Shown here: positions 1-11,090 of the stretch, piece by piece
Layout of the letters: every line of letters starts with the position of its first letter
Numbering within the stretch: the stretch's first letter is position 1
From: Polytrichum commune
Lineage: Eukaryota; Streptophyta; Polytrichopsida; Polytrichales; Polytrichaceae
Direction: 5' to 3'
Assembly (NCBI GenBank): GCA_950295325.1
Contig: OX485808.1
Span: 29,904,527 to 29,968,526 of the forward strand
DNA length: 64,000 nucleotides
Notes under the pieces: model-generated
Databases searched by the model: none
Told to the model about the DNA's origin: nothing
Seen by the model: only the letters and a program-made list of their open reading frames with translations
Program-made: the position numbers and the translations under genes

Positions 1-413
1 AAGCATGCCTAACTTTGTTCTGTGATCATTGATTTTATCAAGCAACCACTTCATTGATATTAACTTTTTGCGTAGATGCTAATAGACTCCTCACTTGCCC
101 CATTCATGTTAGTATTGAGGGATTTATGGCTATTCTAATCTCGGCAATCTTGCGTGCTACTCCCAGGTCACTGTTGTCCCAGTGCGCTCTCCCTAGGCGG
201 CACCCCACTCAAATTGCCATATCTCCTAGCTCACACCTCCAATTGGGGAGGTCTTGAGCATTCTAGAATTTGGATGCCATAAGCTACTCAATGCTCATGG
301 CCCTACCCTTGTGACTCCTAGTCTTTGTTCTCAATGCCCGGGGCCCTCACTCACACTAGGACCACTCGGGCCCTCTCACTTATGGCACCACAAGTCATGG
401 GTGTCACTCCAGG
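1..413. other. Unassigned flank left of the chromovirus
   Basis: No gene is recognised. The sequence is moderately GC-rich with several GGGCCC-type palindromes between about 335 and 385. Short open frames occur on the plus strand (54-257, 254-436) but resemble no family. The sequence to the right of the retrotransposon (from 7548) is the other half of this pre-insertion locus. Confidence 0.4.
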
Positions 414-418
414 GTCCC

Positions 419-773
419 TGTAACGTACCTTGCTAATCTTTCATGAAAACAATCATTTATTACATAAGCTCACCTCCCAACCTAGAGACACACCACAAAA
501 CATAATGTGTGTTCTCTTTCCCCCGAGCCATATTTATACATAGTATCTATAAGATACTTTTAGAAGATTCAAGTCTTTCTATACATAGACTGAAGTCTCC
601 TTGTCTATATTCTTAAATCACTTTCTCTTTTTCTTTCCATAGATAAGAATCATCCAACTTCTCTTCCTTCTCGTCCTTCGATTTCTCATTCATCCACGCT
701 TTCTAGTCTTGACCGTTCATCCCTGCAATTCATTTCCATCCTCAACAATACGTTTCCCAATTAGTCCATTATA
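419..773 (-). repeat. 3' LTR of the chromovirus
   Basis: 355-bp direct repeat of 7188-7542, with two substitutions between them. In element orientation it begins TATAATGG and ends GTTACA, so the termini are TA..CA instead of the usual TG..CA. The boundaries are fixed by the GTCCC target duplication lying directly outside both LTRs. Confidence 0.95.
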
Positions 774-786
774 TTCTTCCCCTCTC
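774..786 (-). other. Polypurine tract
   Basis: In element orientation the 13 bases GAGAGGGGAAGAA sit directly before the 3' LTR, the standard position for plus-strand priming. Confidence 0.9.
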
Positions 787-2430
787 AAATTAAGTCATTG
801 TCCGCAATGACAAAATTTGGGTAAGTTTCCCTGAACTCATTTTCTAACTCCCACGATGCCTCATCTTCAGGATAATCTTTCCACTTAATAAGAAATCTCT
901 TGAATGACCTATTCATGAGGTGTTGCAAATCAACCTGTAAAATTCTTTCAGGTTCAGCCAACATCTCCCCCTCAGGAACTACTTGAGGTAAATCTGGAAG
1001 CACATGATTGGGATCAGATACGTATTTTCTTAACAGACTTACATGAAACACATTATGAATTTTCCAGTCCTTGGGTAAGTCTAACGCATACGCCACTTGA
1101 CCAACTCTCTTAAGAATTTGAAACGGACCACAAAATCTAGGAGATAATTTTCTAGACCTTCCAAGTTTTAATCCAGAGCGTTTAGGCGTGACTTTCAAAA
1201 ATACTTTCTCCCCAACTTCAAACTCTCTTACACTCCTTCTTTGATCAGCATAGAATTTAGATCTCTCTTGTGCACCTTGCATACATTGCTTAGCGCATTC
1301 CAATATACTATGCATTTCTTGAATCATTTGATTCAAACTTTCAATTTTAGAGTTAGGAGTTGCTAAAGTGATTGAAGTTCTACATTCTTGACCATATAAA
1401 GCATAAAATGGACTCATCCCTATGCTACTATGCTCTCGTTGATTATAAGCAAATTGTATCAAATACAACCACTTATCCCAAGATTGTTGTCTTTTACCAA
1501 CATACATTCGAAGCATGTCTTCGAGACTCCTATTGGTTCTCTCAGTCTGTCCATCTGTTTCTGGATGATATGCCGAACTCATACTAATCTTGGTGCCACA
1601 TAATTTGAACAAAGATTTCCAAAATTCACTCACGAATTTTCTATCTCTGTCACAAATTATCTCTCGCGGCAACCCATAATTCACAAATATCTCTTTGAGA
1701 AACAATTCAGCTACTCCCGAAGCTGTCACATTTGTAGTTGTAGGTATAAATCGAGCCACCTTAGTTAGTCTATCAACAACCACAAAAGTGCTATCAAAGC
1801 CCTTGTGAGTCCTAGGAAGATCCACAATGAAATCCATAGAAATAGACTCCCACTTTCTATTAGGCACTAATAGTGGTTGTAACAACCCTGGATGTTTTAC
1901 TTGCTCCACTTTGTTCGTTTGACAAAACAAACACCTCTCGACATGATCTTTCACATCTTTTTTCATTCCTGGCCAAAAATAATATTTCTTTACTGCCGTG
2001 TATGTTTTCTGAAACCCTGGATGACCTGAGATAGGAATATTGTGACAATCATAGATAATAGTTTTCCTATAATCTCCCACCTCAGGAACACAAATTCTAG
2101 ACTTATAATATAGAATATCCGCATCCAAAGTATAGGCAGAAAACTTATCACTTTCCGCTTGAGTTCTAGATTCTTTCAACAAACTCTCAAAAGGAATAGA
2201 GAAGAACACATCATCCCTATAACGTCCTTTGATTTTATCAAGTATAGTGTCTTTCACTAAAGACACTGCATTTGAAAAGGGTCTACGTGACAAAGAATCT
2301 GCTACCACATTTTCTTTTCCTTTCACGTATTGAATTTCAAAATTAAATTCTTGCATTAACTCCATCCACCGACTTTGTCTACGATTTAGATTAGATTGGG
2401 TAGTCAAATATCGTAATGGGGGCTGCAATC
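785..2430 (-). pseudogene. RNase H remnant, integrase and chromodomain
   Basis: The first residues ([17 protein letters not shown] to NVVADSLSRRP) are the very end of a Ty3 RNase H; the rest of that domain, roughly 110 residues, is absent. Then comes integrase: an HHCC zinc finger (SGH...CLFCQTNK) and a D,D-35-E core with Asp in SMDFIVDLP, Asp in IICDRDRKF and Glu in DGQTERTNRSLED. The tail carries a chromodomain (RFLIKWKDYPEDEASWELENE), known in this group to steer integration to marked chromatin. The integrase and chromodomain part is intact as an open frame. There is no ATG at its start; the frame begins where the deletion joined it to RT. Confidence 0.93.
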
Positions 2431-3397
2431 TTGGTAAAATCCCTTACATATTTCCGCATGTAAGTAGCCAACCCCAAAAAGCGTCTGACCTCAGTCTTAT
2501 CCTTGGGCACAGGCCACCTAACCACCGTCTCGATCTTTTTAGGATCAACTGAGACACCTTCGTCAGACAACACATATCCAAGGTATTCAATTTGGGTGCG
2601 GAAAAATTGACATTTGCTCCTCTTAGCATACAATTTATGTCTTCTCAAAACATCAAACACCTTCACAAGGTGTTCTTTATGTTCCTCCTCATTTTTGGAA
2701 AACACTAATATGTCATCCATGAAAACAAGGGTGAAGACCCCCAGAAATTCTCTGAATATGGTATTCATGAGATTTATAAATGTGGCAAGTGCATTGGTAA
2801 GTCCAAAAGGCATTACCAAATATTCGTAGTGACCAAAACGACTATGAAAAGCTGTTTTTTCAATGTCACTCTCTTTGATTCTTATTTGATTATATCCGGT
2901 TTTCAAATCGATTTTTGAAAACATCTTAGCCCCACTCAATTGATCCACCAATTCATCAAATATGGGCAATGGATATTTGTTTTTAATGGTAGACTTATTG
3001 AGACCTCTATAATCCACACATAGCCTCAAACTACCATCTTTTTTCTTTTGAAATAATACAGGAGCACCCCACGGAGATTTGCTAGGTCTAATGTAACCCT
3101 TCTTTAACAAATCTCTTAATTGAGTTTCCAACTCAATATTCTCTTTAAAAGAATGTCTATAAGGTGCCTTAGCTATCGGTGCCACACCGGGTACCAATTC
3201 AATAGCATGATCCACCTCTCTTTGAGGTGGCATTCCTGGCAACTCATCAGGAAAAATATCCTGATAATTTACAAGAAATTCCTCAACATTTATTGGTTCT
3301 TTGCAATTTGATTCCAACTCATCTGAAACCTTACGAATATCAATTGCAAAGACTTCTTGTTTTTTTCTCAAACACCTCTTCATTTGTGTAGCAGAAA
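2391..3397 (-). pseudogene. Reverse transcriptase of the chromovirus
   Basis: Encodes the Ty3-type RT domain: a priming region with [48 protein letters not shown], and the catalytic box FMDDILVFS, then the thumb/connection with [18 protein letters not shown] and [20 protein letters not shown]. The frame enters from the protease exactly at the AGAAA duplication (3393-3397). At its end, just after the AAPI of the connection, it runs off-frame and stops at 2391. The expected RNase H sequence is missing there, so the RT lost its C-terminal partner domain by deletion. Confidence 0.93.
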
Positions 3398-5582
3398 TGT
3401 GGTACAATTTTTTGGTCTCAGAATAGTCATTTTAGAATTTTGATAGGATGTGAATTCATATTGTCGCTCAAAATGTGAAATGAACGCTAAAGTAAGTCAT
3501 TAGTGACCAATTATCCGAAATGAGCTAAGGGTGAGACATTTAGTTCATATGAAACAGATCCCAAGAGGAAGAGTCTTTTGGGCAGGGCAATAGACATGTG
3601 ACCAAGTCGAAGAGCCTTATGAAATCTGGCCCCAAGAGACAAAAGAAGTTAACTTAGGGGATATAGAGGAGAAGAGGGGGAGGAGAACACAGTTCCTCTC
3701 GAGAAGAGAGCCTCTCTAGTCTTGGAATTTTTGGAGTGATTCCAGCTTGGGTGTGAAGCCCTTTTTGAATGTATATTTTACTTTACATAATATAATAAAC
3801 GTGAAGCGATTTCATCATTTGAAAGTGTGAGGAGTAAATGTGTTGTGTTGGTGTTTGATGTGAATTGATTATTTTGTACTTCCTTGGTTCGGGAAGAATT
3901 CAGATTGAATTTGTGATACCTTATTCCTGTGAAGGGAGTAAGTCCTTGTGTTGTTGGTCATAACTCTTGCGAAGTTGCTTGTGTGGATGTTTCTCTCAAG
4001 GGAATTGAGAGCATTTGATGGTGAGAATGTTGAATCTCTTCTGGGAAGGAAGAGATCTTTCCGGGTTCATCACAGGGAATTGAATCCCATGAATTGTCTT
4101 TGACTTGGCTGTGGCGAACTGGAACTATCTGGTGTGAAGTCAGAGCAAGTGCCCAAGTAACAACTTCTCACATAATTCATGATTCCAATAGTTGCGTACG
4201 TTGTGAATTAAAACCAGTGAAAGGAAGATTGTACCTTTAAGAATGCTCAGTCGAGTAGTTCAGGAAGGGGGGGGGGAATCCTAATCAGTTCATTATGCGT
4301 TTTAATCCTCGAGAAGGGATTGAGATCCTGGAAATAATGATCGGAGAGAACCAGTAGGTAGATACAGATGATTCAGTGAATTTGAGAAATAACGAGTTGA
4401 AGTTCAAGACTGCAAAAGAATCACCGGACGCTCCAGAACTGGTGAGACTTGCAGATTCTCGGGACTCAGTCGATTGTGTCCGAAAATCTCCCCAATTATG
4501 GAGTAAGGTTGATCAACACAGCAATCCAAGGATTAAAGAAAGGAGGAACTTTAAGCTATGGAGTCTGCGGGATTACGAAATTAATCTCGAAATATAAAGA
4601 AGGCGAAATCGATCGCCCTGCAAATTACCTTGGTGAAGCCGAAGCAACTGATCGTGAAGAGAGGCGGCGTAGGTGCAGCGAAAAGGTAGGCCCCTTTAAC
4701 CCATATGGTTTGGGAGAGACTAGTAAGGCAAAGATATAAGGAAAAGGTGCCACCTCCAAGTCCGAGAACAAGACGCTGACTTGGTTATTGGTTACTAGTT
4801 ACTAGCTACTTGTTACTGGTTACTGGTTACTCAGACTATGGCCCTACCTTTGAGACGTGACTTGATACTGGTGTTGGTGACTAGACTATGGCCGTGCCGT
4901 GCAGACTATGGTCCTACCAATTAGACGCTTTCGGTCCCGGTCCGGTTCAGTTCGCTTTGCTTAGACTCGTTCACTAGGTTCCCGTCACTCGTAATTAGAC
5001 TTTTGCACGTTATAACAATTAATTCTAAGTTGTTAAAACTCCATTTGATTTTGATAAGTCTAATATGACTCAACAGTAATTCAACTTTGAGATATTGAAG
5101 CAAATCAATTAATTCATTTGATCAAGAGGTAGGAGAGTCATGTGTGTATGTGATGATTCCTAACATGTGGTATGGCCTATAGTCCTTGGTTACTTATCTG
5201 AAGGGACTATGGTCACCTCAAGGAGTTCGTGCCTTGGGTTTCTGAGACTATGGCGTACCCAAATGTCTATGGCTGAGCTGTGACTTCCTGAATTGTAAAA
5301 CACATTATAAGAGTGATGTTACTGACGAGAGAGGGTTGTAAGGGAGTGACTGATCAATTGCATGTACGGCTGTGAGTGACCCCCAACCTTAATTAAATCA
5401 ATTCTAAAACTCACTCTAGAAGTCTTTTTCCCTGTGTTTGTTGTCCTAAATTCACCTTAATTCCCTTGTAATCTATCAATTGACTTAATAGTGATCCCTA
5501 GATGTAACCCCTGACACTCATTTGGTCTTCCCTGTGTGGTTTTCTTAATTGGAACCCAATCTAAAAACCTATCTACAAGAAA
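3393..5582. mobile_element. Nested 2180-bp solo-LTR-like insert in pol
   Basis: The insert is 3398-5577, begins TGTGG and ends CTACA, and is flanked by the 5-bp duplication AGAAA at 3393-3397 and 5578-5582. Taking it out restores an open protease-to-RT frame, which proves it is a later insertion. TG..CA ends plus a 5-bp duplication are the signature of an LTR retrotransposon. No internal pair of LTRs, PBS or coding region was found, so a long solo LTR left by LTR-LTR recombination is the simplest reading; a non-autonomous element without coding capacity is the alternative. The interior holds runs of short TTACT/TAGTTACT-type repeats (about 4790-4830) and repeated ACTATGGCC(C/G)TACC motifs (4830-4925). 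Orientation is not determined. Confidence 0.88.
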
Positions 5583-7089
5583 GTAAAGGTATTTTAGGTA
5601 GAGCTCTTGTACCTTTGATTGTGAAAGGTTTACTGTCGGAAAGTTTGCCATGAACCTCTCCATCTTTGCAAGCAATCCATGCGTCCACGTCATTGAGCCA
5701 CGACATTCCCAAAATGACATCGTATTGACTTCCTGTCCAAACTTCAAAACTTGCAATGGTTTGTATTCCTTGCAATATGACAAGAACGTCCAACAATCGA
5801 CAGTCAATCGGGTTTGGCTCACCATTGGGTAAGAAAACCTTACAAGGTTCGGTCTTAGTGACAGGAAATCCCAATTTTGATGCAAATTTAGACGACATCA
5901 AATTATGGGTTGATCCTGAATCAATCAACATAGAAGTTGATTGAGTGCCAATTGACCCTTGAACTTGGAGCACCGTAGGTTCAGTCGCTACCCGCTCCTC
6001 ACACACTGCAGCTGAAACACGAACTATTTCTTTGCCCTTAGACTCCATTGGCGGTTCCACCTCCATTGCCAACGTTGCAGACTGCTTTGGACGTTTTCCC
6101 GTTGGTCGCAAATATTCTTTAGCCAAATGTCCTGGCTCATGACAATTATAGCACAATCCCTTCTTTCGGTGTTTTGCTTGATCTTTGTAGGTGAGTTTAT
6201 TGTTCGGTCGAACGTTGTTTTGTCCCTCTGGACGTGAAAACTTTTGGGACTTCTTCCACTTCCCGAACTTCTTTTCTCTACTATGATCCTTACGGAAAAC
6301 ATCAAAAGAGAAATTCTTATCTTTCGCTAACTCAACATTTCTAGTCTCAAACGTTAAGGCCATGCTATATGCTTTTCCAAGCGTATAAGGCTTCAAAGCT
6401 TTGACATCAAACTTGATTGAGTTTTGAAGTCCCGTAACGAAAAATATTTGTTTGTCTTTGTCAGACAAATTCGGAAAATATTCGACTAATTCGTCGAACC
6501 TATCTTTGTACTCATGAATTGACAATGTCCCTTGTCTAAGGTCTTTCAAACGCTCTTTCATACTTTGGATATGATCGCGTGGTAAAAAATGTTCTAAGAA
6601 TAATTTCTTGAACTTAGACCATGTTTCCACCGGATCTTTGTTGGCTTCCTCTCTGTCAATTTTAACACGGGTCCACCAAAGGTGAGCTCATTCTCTCAAC
6701 AGAAAAGAAACTGCTCTCACTTTCTCCTTGTCTGAAAGTTCCCCCTCAAACAAATTTTCTACCGTTCCTAAAAACGATAGAACTGCCTCAGGTTTAATGT
6801 TGGCTCCCCCTGAAAATGTAGGTGGGTGCACGCTCTTACGGATGTCGTGCAAAAGTGTGTTTTTACCTCTCTCAAACGTGTAGGATGGGTGAGTAGAAGA
6901 AGAAGAAGAGGTAGAACGTGAAGGAGATCTAGCTTTTCTTTTATTCTTTTCACGATCATGTGTATGTTTCTCCATAGCCATAACGACAGCTTGGGAGATG
7001 ACATCGAGAACTTGTCTAGGCAAGGGCTCTGGGTCAAGAATCCCTCGGCTTTGAGATTGCTCAAGAGGAGCACTACCAAAAGACACCAT
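5583..7089 (-). pseudogene. gag-protease of the chromovirus (interrupted)
   Basis: The frame opens at the ATG at 7089 (MVSFGSAPLEQ) and runs to an in-frame TGA at about 6688-6690. It continues in the same frame through the capsid-like part (WSKFKKLFLEHFLP), a zinc knuckle CYNCHEPGHLAKEY at about 6110-6155, and an aspartic protease with the active-site triad DSG in LIDSGSTHNLM. The frame then runs straight into the nested insert at 5577, which adds a few foreign codons and a stop at 5569. The CX2CX4HX4C knuckle has Tyr in place of the last Cys. Removing the insert and one copy of its 5-bp duplication joins this frame to the RT frame without a shift, so the ancestor had one gag-pol frame. In-frame ATGs or alternative starts upstream of 7089 are possible but lie close to the PBS. 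Confidence 0.9.
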
Positions 7090-7171
7090 CGCGCTCAAGG
7101 AATTACAACACGGGAAAAAAAATGAAGAATCCCTAAGCACAGTGCTACACAATGCAATTCACGAACACGAC

Positions 7172-7183
7172 GCTCTGATACCA
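7172..7183 (-). other. Primer-binding site, tRNA-iMet type
   Basis: In element orientation the sequence reads TGGTATCAGAGC, the complement of the 3' end of plant initiator methionine tRNA. It lies four bases downstream of the 5' LTR, the standard place for minus-strand priming. Confidence 0.95.
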
Positions 7184-7187
7184 AAAA

Positions 7188-7542
7188 TGTAACGTACCTT
7201 GCTAATCTTTCATGAAAACAATTATTTATTACATAAGCTCACCTCCCAACCTAGAGACACACCACAAAACATAATGTGTGTTCTGTTTCCCCCGAGCCAT
7301 ATTTATACATAGTATCTATAAGATACTTTTAGAAGATTCAAGTCTTTCTATACATAGACTGAAGTCTCCTTGTCTATATTCTTAAATCACTTTCTCTTTT
7401 TCTTTCCATAGATAAGAATCATCCAACTTCTCTTCCTTCTCGTCCTTCGATTTCTCATTCATCCACGCTTTCTAGTCTTGACCGTTCATCCCTGCAATTC
7501 ATTTCCATCCTCAACAATACGTTTCCCAATTAGTCCATTATA
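7188..7542 (-). repeat. 5' LTR of the chromovirus
   Basis: Partner of 419-773 at a constant offset of 6769 bases. It should carry the element's promoter; no convincing TATA box was pinned down. In element orientation it ends GTTACA, four bases before the primer-binding site. Confidence 0.95.
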
Positions 7543-7547
7543 GTCCC

Positions 7548-8639
7548 CCTTGTGCCCATGGTGTTGCGGGCACTCCTCATGGAGAGGTGTGCGACAAAGT
7601 AAAAGCACAATAAAAAAAATTGCGGTGTTGACAAAGAAACCATACTTGGTTGTCATTATAGACATAGACAACAATGACACATGTGTACGAAAGAAAGACT
7701 TCATGTCGAAGTGGACATCGATACCAGAGAGAAACGAAGATGGAATATTTTTGCTTCGCTTCATGTACAAGCTAAACACCCCTTACAACCAACCCGAGCA
7801 GTGGGTGCAAGTAAAGTCATGGGAAATAGAGAACACAAATGGGCAATCAAAGTATATGGTCTTGGATTTAGGCCAAAAAGAAATACCATGTCAACTATTT
7901 AACATATTCATTTTCATTTGACATTCAACCTATATGGACCGGTTGGATACTAACCCTTAACCCTTAATGTCTTATGCAAGCATAAGATGGTCATGAATAC
8001 TTCATTATGACCCCTTTGACACCACTTCGGATGATTTCTAGATTGTTCCAACTACTCTTCTTACTCATGTTCATGTTTATTATGTTCCGCCACATGGATA
8101 ATTTTGATTCAACAAAGTTAGGTATTTTTTCAATTACTTCAAATATGGGAGTCTGCTCTCAACTACTTTACAGTCAACTACTTTACAGTGGAATCGCTCC
8201 ACAAATGCTTTCTTGACATTTGTCACCTCCAACAAGTTTTGGCATGATATCTTGAATGGTACAAGGTACATGGTATTGAATCCATGTTTACCATAACATG
8301 TTACATATACTTGGTATGTATGATATTTATTCAAACTAGAACCTTCTTTCAATTCATTCTACATGAACAATCCAATTGGAATCATGTATATGATGAATGG
8401 GATTAATTTCATACAGAGTCAACTTTGATTTTTTGCTGAAAATACCATCGAAATTTCTCAAACCCCATCTATGACATCGAGAGGCTCAAAATGGACCTCT
8501 TAGACATATACAAATTAACGGAAGTGGGCCTACCTCAATTACATGTCTTAATCAAACCTTTGTATTTGAGTGGTATTTGGTTAGGTGATAACTTTAGATT
8601 GGAAATTCAAAAGAAAGGTCACTTAGGTTAGCTGGTTCT
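7548..8639. other. Unassigned stretch with a dispersed repeat
   Basis: No recognisable gene; a 123-codon plus frame at 7550-7921 matches no family I know. From about 8300 to 8600 the sequence is a diverged copy of 33050-33310 (shared landmarks: CATCGAAATTTCTCAAACCC, TAATTTCATACA.AGTCAACTTTGATTT, GAAGTGGGC). Confidence 0.5.
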
Positions 8640-8960
8640 TATGAACAAACACCAAAATGGCATGTGTCTTGTTGAAACCATAACTACACACACTCAAAAA
8701 ATACATAACACCCCACCCAACACAAACCACAAATAAAACCCAACCCCCTCACCTCACCCATATACACCACAGACCACATAGGCAACTTCTACTACATAAC
8801 CCACATACACCTCAAATCCCCAAAAATCAAAGTTGCACAATACTACACATGGAATAATGCTACACTCATACTATTAGGTGTGGACATAGAATCAAACCCA
8901 CGCCCATTTACACATATCCTCAAAAACATCCCTCAAGAATACACTCAAAGACAAAAACAA
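8640..8960 (+). mobile_element. LINE fragment: start of ORF2 with 2A-like motif
   Basis: AC-rich plus-strand sequence. One frame reads KVAQYYTWNNATLILLGV followed by DIESNPRP (8883-8906) and then FTHILKNIPQ. The same arrangement, DI-stop-SNPGP then MPNILKKHPP, occurs at 57043 just upstream of a LINE endonuclease, so this is the N-terminal edge of ORF2 of the same LINE family. It is cut at about 8950 by the 3' end of an inverted LINE copy. Core residues D, N and P of the 2A consensus are kept, but the glycine is arginine, so skipping would be expected to fail in this copy. Confidence 0.7.
8883..8906 (+). other. 2A-like motif DIESNPRP
   Basis: Matches the ribosome-skipping 2A consensus D(V/I)ExNPGP at seven of eight positions; the Gly before the final Pro is Arg. 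It is preceded by the usual hydrophobic stretch (LILLGV). See the second copy at 57043-57066. Confidence 0.65.
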
Positions 8961-10800
8961 GAAAAGAAAAAATAACACATGTAGCTAGGTACCGGCATGA
9001 ATGTGAGCCCGTTGACCTAATAATGATCGCGGTTGTCCGTGATGCAACTTAACGTATTTTACCTCTTTGAAGAAGTGGGCTCTAGTGGTGTGTTAGTAGT
9101 ATCCAAATTCATCAAGGTGGGGGGGGGGGGGTGTTTGTTTATTGTCAAATTTTCTTTTGTTTAGGACAAGGTATGTGAGGTATTTGATGGCATTTTGGTG
9201 TATATTTTTCATGAGAGTTTTAATGTTCAATTTTGGGATTTTAAGGTTGGTAGGTTTATCAATTGAGTGTTCATGTATAGCCCCTCCTACTCTAGTTGTG
9301 ATAGTAATGGGGGTTGGTTTTCCAGCCATTGTTTTGTAGGTTGTGAATTAGTGGATCATATTTGGTATGTTTACGTGTGACAGCTTGGTTGGGGAATATG
9401 TCATGATAGTATGTGAATTCAATGAGTTGAACTGTGAGTGTCGGGGAGGGTGCGATTGGTGTTTGTGTTTGGTTCCGGGCTCCTATTATACAGAGGATGT
9501 CTAGCCTTAGTTTAACATGGCATTGGCAGGCTAATTATGAGCATACGCATTTGAGGAGCCACTTTGGGATTGTTTGTTATGGTGGTTTGTTGTTGAAAGT
9601 GTTTGCATTGGTCAATGTGAGGAACCTTGTGTTTTTGTTGGTTTGTAGCGTTTGGGTGATGAGGTGTACTACTTTGTTATGTCGTGCAATTCTTAGGCCT
9701 TTTAAGTATGGGTGTTCACATGTCGATAATAGGTGTGGCCATGTGTCTCTATCATTACTATGGCATTGTGTGAAGTTGGGGTTTTGATGTGTGAGGGGCC
9801 ATAATATATTCTTCTTGTAGTTACCCATGTACTAGGCATATCTGAATTTTGGAGTCTTAGTAATTTGAGCATCCGTCACACTCTCATTTTTCTAGAAGTG
9901 GTTAGAAAGTTTATAATTTATTTGAGTATTGGATAGCCATTTGTTCACGTGTGGGAATTTGTGTTTGGTTGTTATAGATTCTCAATTTCTATGTTCTTCT
10001 GTTGTGAATGTGTGAATGTTGTGGATGGCCCTGTCGTGTGTGGCCGTTGGGTAGCTTGCTAGCCAGTAGGGGTGGGGTGGGTGTGTGTATACGGGGTGTT
10101 GTGGTTGGTTTTTCCTTAAGTACTCTTTCATTGGCTAGTGTATTGGGAATTTCATTTATGGCATTGCATGAATGTGCGCGCACTTTGTGGATGTGGATTA
10201 TGTGTGGGGTCCAATATATTTGTTTTATGACTTCGACTATTAGTAATTTGTTTAGGTGGTGATGTTATGATGTTGGGTGCTGAATGTGGTTATTGATTAA
10301 AAATATGCTATTGAGGCTATATGTAAATATGTACGTGTTTAGTTGGGTATTTTGTGTGGCTTTGATGGCAATGAGTATTGCATTAAGCTCTGTGCGTAGG
10401 ATGTCTTGGTAGCTTGGAAGTCTTTATGATATTTTAATGTTGTTGTTGGGGTTGTATATTCATGATCCGGCCATAATTCCCACTATTTGGCCTTAGGAGT
10501 TTTTGGTGGGTGGGATGAATGATCCATCCGTGTATATGCATTGTTTTGGGCAAACTTTAAGGGGGGTTGGATGTGGTTGTATTTGGATGGTAGTGGGGTT
10601 GTGAGGGTGTTTATAGGGGTGGGGGTTTTTGGTTTTGGGGGCATTTTTCTATGTGTTAGAGAATTTGACAAAGTAGTGTGTGGGGGTAGGTTTGATGGGG
10701 TATGTGTCTATATGGGTGTTGTTTTCTGTAGGACGTTTGTAGTTCATGTGGGGTTTGTAAATTTGATGGGAGGTTTATTTGGTTGTGTATGCATGTTATT
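8950..10800 (-). mobile_element. LINE fragment, 3' part of ORF2 (RNase H to 3' UTR)
   Basis: GT-rich on the plus strand, so it is an inverted copy of the AC-rich LINE. On the minus strand, moving from high to low coordinates: an RNase H remnant (HSSHPPKTPKAK at about 10490-10550, then RAHS..NEI..TLANE at about 10130-10180); a zinc-binding segment with DTWPHLLSTCEHPYLKGLRI (about 9680-9790); the LINE C-terminus (IKTLMKNIHQNAIKYLT, about 9140-9200); and a 3' UTR whose GGGCTCACATTCA segment (about 8990-9010) matches the 3' UTR of the plus-strand copy at 16680-16700. Stops and frameshifts make it non-coding. The 5' end is truncated near 10800. Confidence 0.8.
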
Positions 10801-11090
10801 GTTAGCAATGGTTCTACTCATAAAAAGTAATGACATAAACAATACTTCATACCAAATTTGGGAAATTTGGAAATTTGGAATTATTTCTCTATTGGAAAAT
10901 TTGTTGGCATGAACCACCCAACCACAAGACAAGATTAAAGACCTTTACTCTTGCGCAAGAGCCCTTTACATACCTCCCCACCATGCCCAGTTGTCTTAAG
11001 TTTAATCAAAGTAAAAGCATGTTCATTATCAGCAAATATAATGAACTATGTGTTTTTACTTTAAACTCATTCTAGACTACCTTTATCTTA
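10800..11090. other. Short AT-rich spacer between LINE copies
   Basis: Nothing recognised. It separates the end of the inverted LINE fragment from the start of the plus-strand LINE fragment. Confidence 0.4.

Larger units (their letters stand above)
414..7547 (-). mobile_element. Ty3/gypsy chromovirus, full-length but defective
   Basis: A complete LTR retrotransposon on the minus strand. Two 355-bp LTRs (419-773 and 7188-7542) flank a tRNA-iMet primer-binding site, gag-protease, reverse transcriptase, integrase with a C-terminal chromodomain, and a polypurine tract. The 5-bp target duplication GTCCC is at 414-418 and 7543-7547. The LTRs differ at only two positions (454/7223 and 516/7285), so the insertion is recent. 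The copy cannot be autonomous: gag has an in-frame TGA (about 6688-6690), the last zinc-knuckle cysteine is tyrosine, most of RNase H is deleted with a frame change near 2430, and a 2180-bp insert separates protease from RT. The chromodomain places it with the chromoviruses (established family knowledge). Confidence 0.95.

Noticed and set aside
3398-5577. Complete small LTR retrotransposon (TRIM-like) inside pol
   Set aside because: No internal direct repeat pair and no PBS after a candidate first LTR. A string TGGTGTGAAGTCAGAGC near 4130 is only loosely PBS-like and not next to an LTR end.
8640-10800. Twin-priming inversion of one LINE insertion
   Set aside because: In twin priming the inverted 5' piece abuts the internal break. 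Here the plus-strand 5' fragment abuts the 3' end of the minus-strand copy, so two separate insertions fit better.
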